A DNA stretch of 64,000 nucleotides, from positions 1,045,001 to 1,109,000 of the forward strand of contig NZ_CP045072.1 in assembly GCF_009301415.1 (NCBI RefSeq), given 5' to 3'. A program made the position numbers and the translations under genes. Below, in pieces: positions 60,555 to 64,000 of this stretch. Source of the stretch: Paracoccus kondratievae (GTDB lineage Bacteria; Pseudomonadota; Alphaproteobacteria; Rhodobacterales; Rhodobacteraceae). Under the pieces are notes generated by a model, which was given only the letters and a program-made list of their open reading frames with translations, did no database searches and was not told the origin of the DNA. Each line of letters starts with the position of its first letter. Position 1 is the stretch's first letter.

Positions 60555-60683
60555 TACCTGTTTGGTGTTATTTGATCCGCAGCTGAATGTACTTTCAGTA
60601 CGCGGCTTTCTCGGTCGGCACATACCCCCCCCCGGCTCTGCAGCCGGGGCAAGCGGCAAGCCCGACAAGGTAAGCAACTCCTA
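60555..60683. other. Non-coding stretch between clpX and the IS630-type element
   Basis: Contains GTACT-TTC-AGTAC (60590-60602), a run of nine C (60625-60633) and a perfect hairpin CCCCGGCT-CTGC-AGCCGGGG (60630-60649). No open frame of coding quality. It may be the remains of the original clpX 3' region or part of a mobile element. Confidence 0.4.
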
Positions 60684-61847
60684 GTCATCTGGAACTGTAG
60701 TTCATATCATTGACCCCTCCGATTTCGGAGGGATGATATGGTTGGTCGAGTAGCGGACGAGGTGGTTCTGAGTGCCGATGAACGCGACTTTCTCGAGGCG
60801 CATGTCCGGCGTCACCAGGCCACGCGGTCGCTGTCGGCCCGGTGCCGGATGGTTCTGCTCTGCGCGGAAGGGCTGCAAAGCAAGGAGGTCGGCGCGCGGC
60901 CCGGAGTGCATGAGCATACCGTCGGCAAGTGGCGCAGACAGTTCGTCAGGGACCGGATCGAGGGATTGACCGACGAATATCGTCCCGGCCGGCCCCGCAC
61001 AGTATCGGACGACCAGGTGGCCGAGGTCATCGAACGGACGCTGAACACCACGCCGAAGGACGCCACCCATTGGTCGATCCGCTCGATGGCCGCGGTGACG
61101 GGCCTGTCGCACACCACGATCCGCCGGATCTGGGCCGCCTTCGGCCTGCAGCCACATTGCAGTGAGACCTTCAAGCTTTCCACCGATCCGCTGTTCGTCG
61201 ACAAGGTGCAGGATATCGTCGGCCTTTACATGGCCCCGCCGAACCGGGCCATCGTGCTGTGCGTGGACGAAAAATCCCAGATTCAGGCGCTGGATCGGGA
61301 ACAGCCGGTGTTGCCGATGGCGCCGGGTGTCGCCGAGCGGAGAACCCATAGCTATCTATATCCGCCACGGCACGACCTCGCTGCTTGCAGCACTCGATAT
61401 CGCCACAGGGGCGGTGATCGGCAAATGCTACAAGCGGCACCGGGCGACCGAGTTCCTAGACTTCCTGAAGCGGATCGATGCAACCTTGCCGCAAGGACGG
61501 GATGTGTATCTGGTGATGGACAACTACGCCACCCACAAGACATCCAAAATCAAGGCCTGGCTCGCCCGGCGCCCGCATTGGCATGTGCATTTCACACCCA
61601 CCTCGGCGAGTTGGATCAACCAGGTGGAGCGCTGGTTCGCGGAACTGACGCGCAAGCAACTGCAACGGGGTGTCCACCGCTCCACCGCAGACCTGGAGGC
61701 CGATATCGCCGCCTTCATAGACGCGCACAACGAAAACCCCAAGCCCTATCGATGGGTCAAATCTGCCGACGAAATCCTCGCATCCGTCAAACGCTTCTCC
61801 CAGAAAACACAGAAAAATCTATGTGCCGAACTCTAGATTCAGGTGAT
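60684..61847 (+). mobile_element. IS630-family-like insertion sequence, flanked by TA
   Basis: Imperfect 20-bp terminal inverted repeats: GTCATCTGGAACTGTAGTTC at the left and ATCACCTGAATCTAGAGTTC (reverse complement of the right end), each preceded by TA, which is the IS630 target duplication. Length 1164 bp fits the family. It abuts the IS5-type remnant on the right. The transposase is frameshifted, so the copy is probably non-autonomous. Confidence 0.8.
60738..61836 (+). pseudogene. IS630-type transposase, frame broken by a 4-bp duplication
   Basis: The first part (MVGRVADEVVLSADERDFLE...) holds the helix-turn-helix and the first acidic residue of the DDE domain ([18 protein letters not shown]). 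After ERRTHSY the expected [13 protein letters not shown] continues in another frame, which carries [12 protein letters not shown] and [20 protein letters not shown] with the remaining acidic residues. The join lies at CTATCTAT (61352-61359): removing one CTAT restores the expected protein. No slippery A run is present, so programmed frameshifting is unlikely. Confidence 0.82.
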
Positions 61848-62618
61848 TAGGACGCGGACTCATTAGCTGAGTTAATCCATATCCTCGTCGCGGCAAGCTG
61901 GAGGGCGGCGAGATAGTCGTCGGCACGTCGGTCGTATCGCGTCGCAAGGCCCCGCATCTGCGTGATACGGTTGAAGAACTGTTCCACGAGATTGCGCTGA
62001 TGGTCGACTCTGGGGTTGAAGTTGAATGTCTGCTTTCGATTGGCTTTTGCAGGAATGTTCGCCCTGCATTTGCGTTGCCTGGCGAAGTTACGAATTGCGT
62101 CGGTATCATATGCCTTGTCGGCCAGGATCGTTGTGCCGGGCTGCAGATCGCTGAGCAGCTGGCGCATCCGCAGCCTGACCAGCCGTGAGTTCCAGGCGAA
62201 CCGGTCGGCCATCTGCATCAACGAGAGCATGAATTTTCGTCGTCAGGCCACCGTGAGAACGCCCCATGCAAGGATCGGCAGAGCCCCCTTTTTAGCATTG
62301 GCACCATGTTGGTGAACGCGAATGTAAGAGCTGTCGATCATGACGATATCTCTATCGTAACGCTTTGAAACCGCGTCCAGAAGGCGATCCCAGACACCCG
62401 CTTTACGCCCCAGCGGGAGAACCGATTGTAAAGCGTCGTGCGTGGACCATAACGCTCCAACGCTCCGGCACATCTCGCCAGGACGAACCGGTCCTGAAAC
62501 GCCACAGATTGCCGTTGATCTCCCGGCGGTTGTCGACACGTTCAATTCCACGGCTATTGGCCGGCAAGAGAGGTGCGATGATAGCCCATTCTTCGTCGCT
62601 CAATTCGTGACGGCGCAT
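61847..62618 (-). pseudogene. IS5-type (IS427 group) transposase, multiple frame breaks
   Basis: Starts MRRHELSDEEWAIIAPLLP behind GGAGG, typical of IS427-group transposases. Frame is lost at an 8-bp tandem duplication (AACGCTCC twice, 62451-62466), again by two extra bases near RWG/KAGVWDRLL, by a one-base loss in the G run after ANAKKG, and by an indel before QLLSDLQPGTTILADKAYD. The last frame ends with the conserved YDRRADDYLAALQLAATRIW and NESAS. All three acidic positions are split over frames. Clearly inactive. Confidence 0.8.
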
Positions 62619-62660
62619 GGCAACCTCCTTTCAAGGAGATTGAATCACACACCGCCAATA
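61847..62660 (-). mobile_element. Decayed IS5-family-like (IS427 group) element
   Basis: Transposase remnants on the minus strand from the start region near 62618 to a stop at the junction with the IS630-type element. Right terminus near 62640-62660 could not be defined, and no convincing inverted repeat pair was found, so the ends are approximate. The left end begins GGACGCGGACTCATTAGC next to the TA of the neighbouring element. Confidence 0.6.
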
Positions 62661-62957
62661 AGATGAACCTTGTTTATGGGAACACTGCCCAGTGGATGAC
62701 GGGATTTTCAGACCGTTGTTCTATCCCATACCCGCTGATGGCGCGGCTAGCGATGAAATGGCAGTTTTCGCAGGCACGTTCCAGATCTGGCGCAGGTCCT
62801 GGCGAATATCCACCAGCATGGACGGTGCAAGCAGCGATTACGTACAAATTACTGCATTGATTTGCTTCGAGATCGACTGGAACGGGCAAGCATCTCTGGA
62901 CCTTCACCGCATCTTGCGCCATATCTCTGACAGATCGATTTGATGAGGTCCAAACCC
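62619..62957. other. 339-bp gap before the NDUFA12-type gene, no gene recognised
   Basis: Two plus-strand frames and one minus-strand frame are open for 65-83 codons, but none has a ribosome site, recognisable domain or convincing third-position bias. The stretch may be residual mobile-element sequence plus the promoter region of the downstream genes. Confidence 0.5.
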
Positions 62958-63332
62958 ATGTCGCTTCTCCTGCGCTTTCTGACCTGGTGGAACAGCCAGA
63001 CCATCAACACTCAGGTCTGGACCAAGCTTTACGGCGAGAAGGTCGGCGAGGACGATCAGGGCAACATCTACTACCAGTCCCGCGACGGTAAGCGTCGCTG
63101 GGTCATTTATAACGGTGAATCCGAGGCAAGCCGGATTTCCCCTGAATGGCATGGCTGGCTGCACCACACCTACAAGCAGCCTCCGACACAAGAGCCTCTG
63201 GCCCATAAATCATGGGAAAAACCGCATCAGCCGAACCAGACCGGTACAGTTGAGGCTTATCATCCGGCGGGTTCGCTGTACCGTGCTGAGCCGGCCGCGC
63301 GCCGCGACTACGACGCTTGGCAGCCTGAGTAA
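62958..63332 (+). CDS. NADH:ubiquinone oxidoreductase NDUFA12-family protein
   Basis: 124 aa from the ATG eight bases after GAGGT; two upstream starts are possible but further from a ribosome site. The family signature is [47 protein letters not shown] and [20 protein letters not shown]12 is an accessory subunit of alphaproteobacterial and mitochondrial complex I. First gene of a group with an MlaD-type and a DUF2155-type gene, an arrangement I know from Rhodobacterales. Confidence 0.93.
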   Translation: MSLLLRFLTWWNSQTINTQVWTKLYGEKVGEDDQGNIYYQSRDGKRRWVIYNGESEASRISPEWHGWLHHTYKQPPTQEPLAHKSWEKPHQPNQTGTVEAYHPAGSLYRAEPAARRDYDAWQPE

Positions 63333-63336
63333 ACCG

Positions 63337-63801
63337 ATGGTGAGCGCCGCTGAACGGGCCGAGCTTTGGGTTGGCGCGGCCGTTCTGGCCGTAGCGGCCG
63401 GCTTTCTTATCTGGTCCACATCGGGCGGCCGAACGTCAGGGCTTGGCGGTGGGTATGAACTGCGCGCGGCCTTTCCGAATGTCAGCGGCATTGAGGTCGG
63501 TACCGATGTTCGGGTTGCTGGGGTGCGGGTCGGACGGGTTGCCGGGATTGAGCTCGACCCCCAGACTTACCTTGCTGAGGCGCGGTTGAGACTGCCAGAA
63601 AGCATTCGTCTGCCTAGTGACAGTGCGGCACTGATACAGTCGGACGGGCTGCTTGGCGGTGCCTATATCGAATTGCAGCCGGGCGGCGCACCGGATGATC
63701 TGCCTCCGGGGGCCGAGATCGAGGATGTGCAGGGCGCTGTCAGCCTGATCTCGCTGATGATGAAATTTGTCGATGCGCAAACTGCGGATGACGAACAATG
63801 A
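63337..63801 (+). CDS. mlaD: MlaD-type outer-membrane lipid asymmetry protein
   Basis: 154 aa. One N-terminal membrane helix (about 10-26) and a single MCE domain: YELRAAFPNVSGIEVGTDVRVAGVRVGRV and LLGGAYIELQPGG. MlaD binds lipids in the periplasm as part of the MlaFEDB phospholipid transporter; other Mla genes are not in the window, so assignment to Mla rather than another single-MCE system is inferred. It starts four bases after the NDUFA12 gene and overlaps the next gene. Confidence 0.85.
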   Translation: MVSAAERAELWVGAAVLAVAAGFLIWSTSGGRTSGLGGGYELRAAFPNVSGIEVGTDVRVAGVRVGRVAGIELDPQTYLAEARLRLPESIRLPSDSAALIQSDGLLGGAYIELQPGGAPDDLPPGAEIEDVQGAVSLISLMMKFVDAQTADDEQ

Positions 63802-64000
63802 ATGACCTTCTGACCCGTGCCTGTCTTTGCCTTCTGTTCATCGCTGGCCCTGTCCTTGCTCAGGAGGACGAGGGGCAGGGTGAGGATGAGCAGTTGATGA
63901 TCGACCCGGCCTTCAGCGATGATCCTGCTGCTGTCGTCCCGGCCGAGCCCTCGGCGGCTGAGCGTCAGCGCGCTGCCGATCAGGCGCGTGGGCCTGAAAC
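63798..64000 (+). CDS. DUF2155-type secreted protein (3' part outside the window)
   Basis: The first 67 codons are present: MNDLLTRACLCLLFIAGPVLAQE is a signal peptide cleaved after VLA, followed by an acidic stretch (EDEGQGEDEQ) and Ala/Pro-rich sequence. The DUF2155 domain itself would lie beyond the edge; the identification rests on the position after mlaD and the N-terminal style. The start codon overlaps the mlaD stop (ATGA). Confidence 0.6.
   Translation, partial: MNDLLTRACLCLLFIAGPVLAQEDEGQGEDEQLMIDPAFSDDPAAVVPAEPSAAERQRAADQARGPE

Noticed and set aside
62663..62943. Overlapping open frames before the NDUFA12-type gene
   Set aside because: No ribosome site, domain or consistent codon bias; the compositions differ between frames as expected for non-coding DNA.

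Overview
The window looks like a chromosomal segment of a GC-rich alphaproteobacterium of the Rhodobacterales, most likely Paracoccus or a close relative. The reasons are the gene content (NDUFA12-family protein next to an MlaD-type protein and a DUF2155-type protein, cysteine-free Fur/Mur-type regulator, E. coli-type two-subunit transhydrogenase, DUF3422, a citramalate synthase downstream of cysS) and dense ATGA-type gene overlaps. This assignment is inference from family knowledge; no rRNA or tRNA gene was seen.

Layout. 1-5.8 kb: end of an FMN reductase, rmuC, a YjbQ protein and a PotBCA-like ABC transporter without its binding protein. 5.8-10.2 kb: small secreted protein, YjbR protein, then the overlapping set cysS-cimA-squalene synthase-like gene. 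10.2-14.2 kb (minus): SMR pump, selO, nuclease-like gene, eno. 14.3-20 kb: obgE-proB facing an acyltransferase-pepN pair. 20-26.5 kb: alanine-rich membrane protein, glcB, pntAB. 26.5-30.5 kb: small conserved-looking gene, L,D-transpeptidase, DUF3422 gene, a 16-codon ORF coupled to an ArsC-like gene, NMT1-type binding protein. 30.5-38.6 kb (minus): cell-shape operon mreB-mreC-mreD-mrdA-rodA followed by a 2-hydroxyacid dehydrogenase and mannose-1-phosphate guanylyltransferase. 38.9-44.6 kb: glycosyltransferase, leuA with a leader-peptide attenuator, purD, xseA. 44.6-51.8 kb: MFS transporter-eda, ygiB-ygiC, VIT1 family protein, aldehyde dehydrogenase-SDR pair. 51.8-55.8 kb: manganese/zinc ABC transporter divergent from a Fur/Mur-type regulator. 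55.8-60.5 kb: YigZ, DUF2237, DUF2332, pth, clpP, clpX. 60.5-62.9 kb: an insertion-sequence scar with a broken IS630-type element abutting a decayed IS5-type element. 62.9-64 kb: NDUFA12 family, mlaD-like, start of a DUF2155-type gene.

The most interesting signal is the leuA leader. A 33-codon ORF ends in a run of four leucine codons, and nine nucleotides of that run are an exact complement of the leuA Shine-Dalgarno region. The promoter places the transcript start at or next to the leader's ATG. Other regulatory signals read from the DNA are a 15-bp operator filling the spacer of the metal-transporter promoter with a second copy toward the regulator, a LacI-type palindrome upstream of eda, and an 11-bp direct repeat upstream of pntA. 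Both transposase genes carry small tandem duplications (4 bp and 8 bp) that break their frames.
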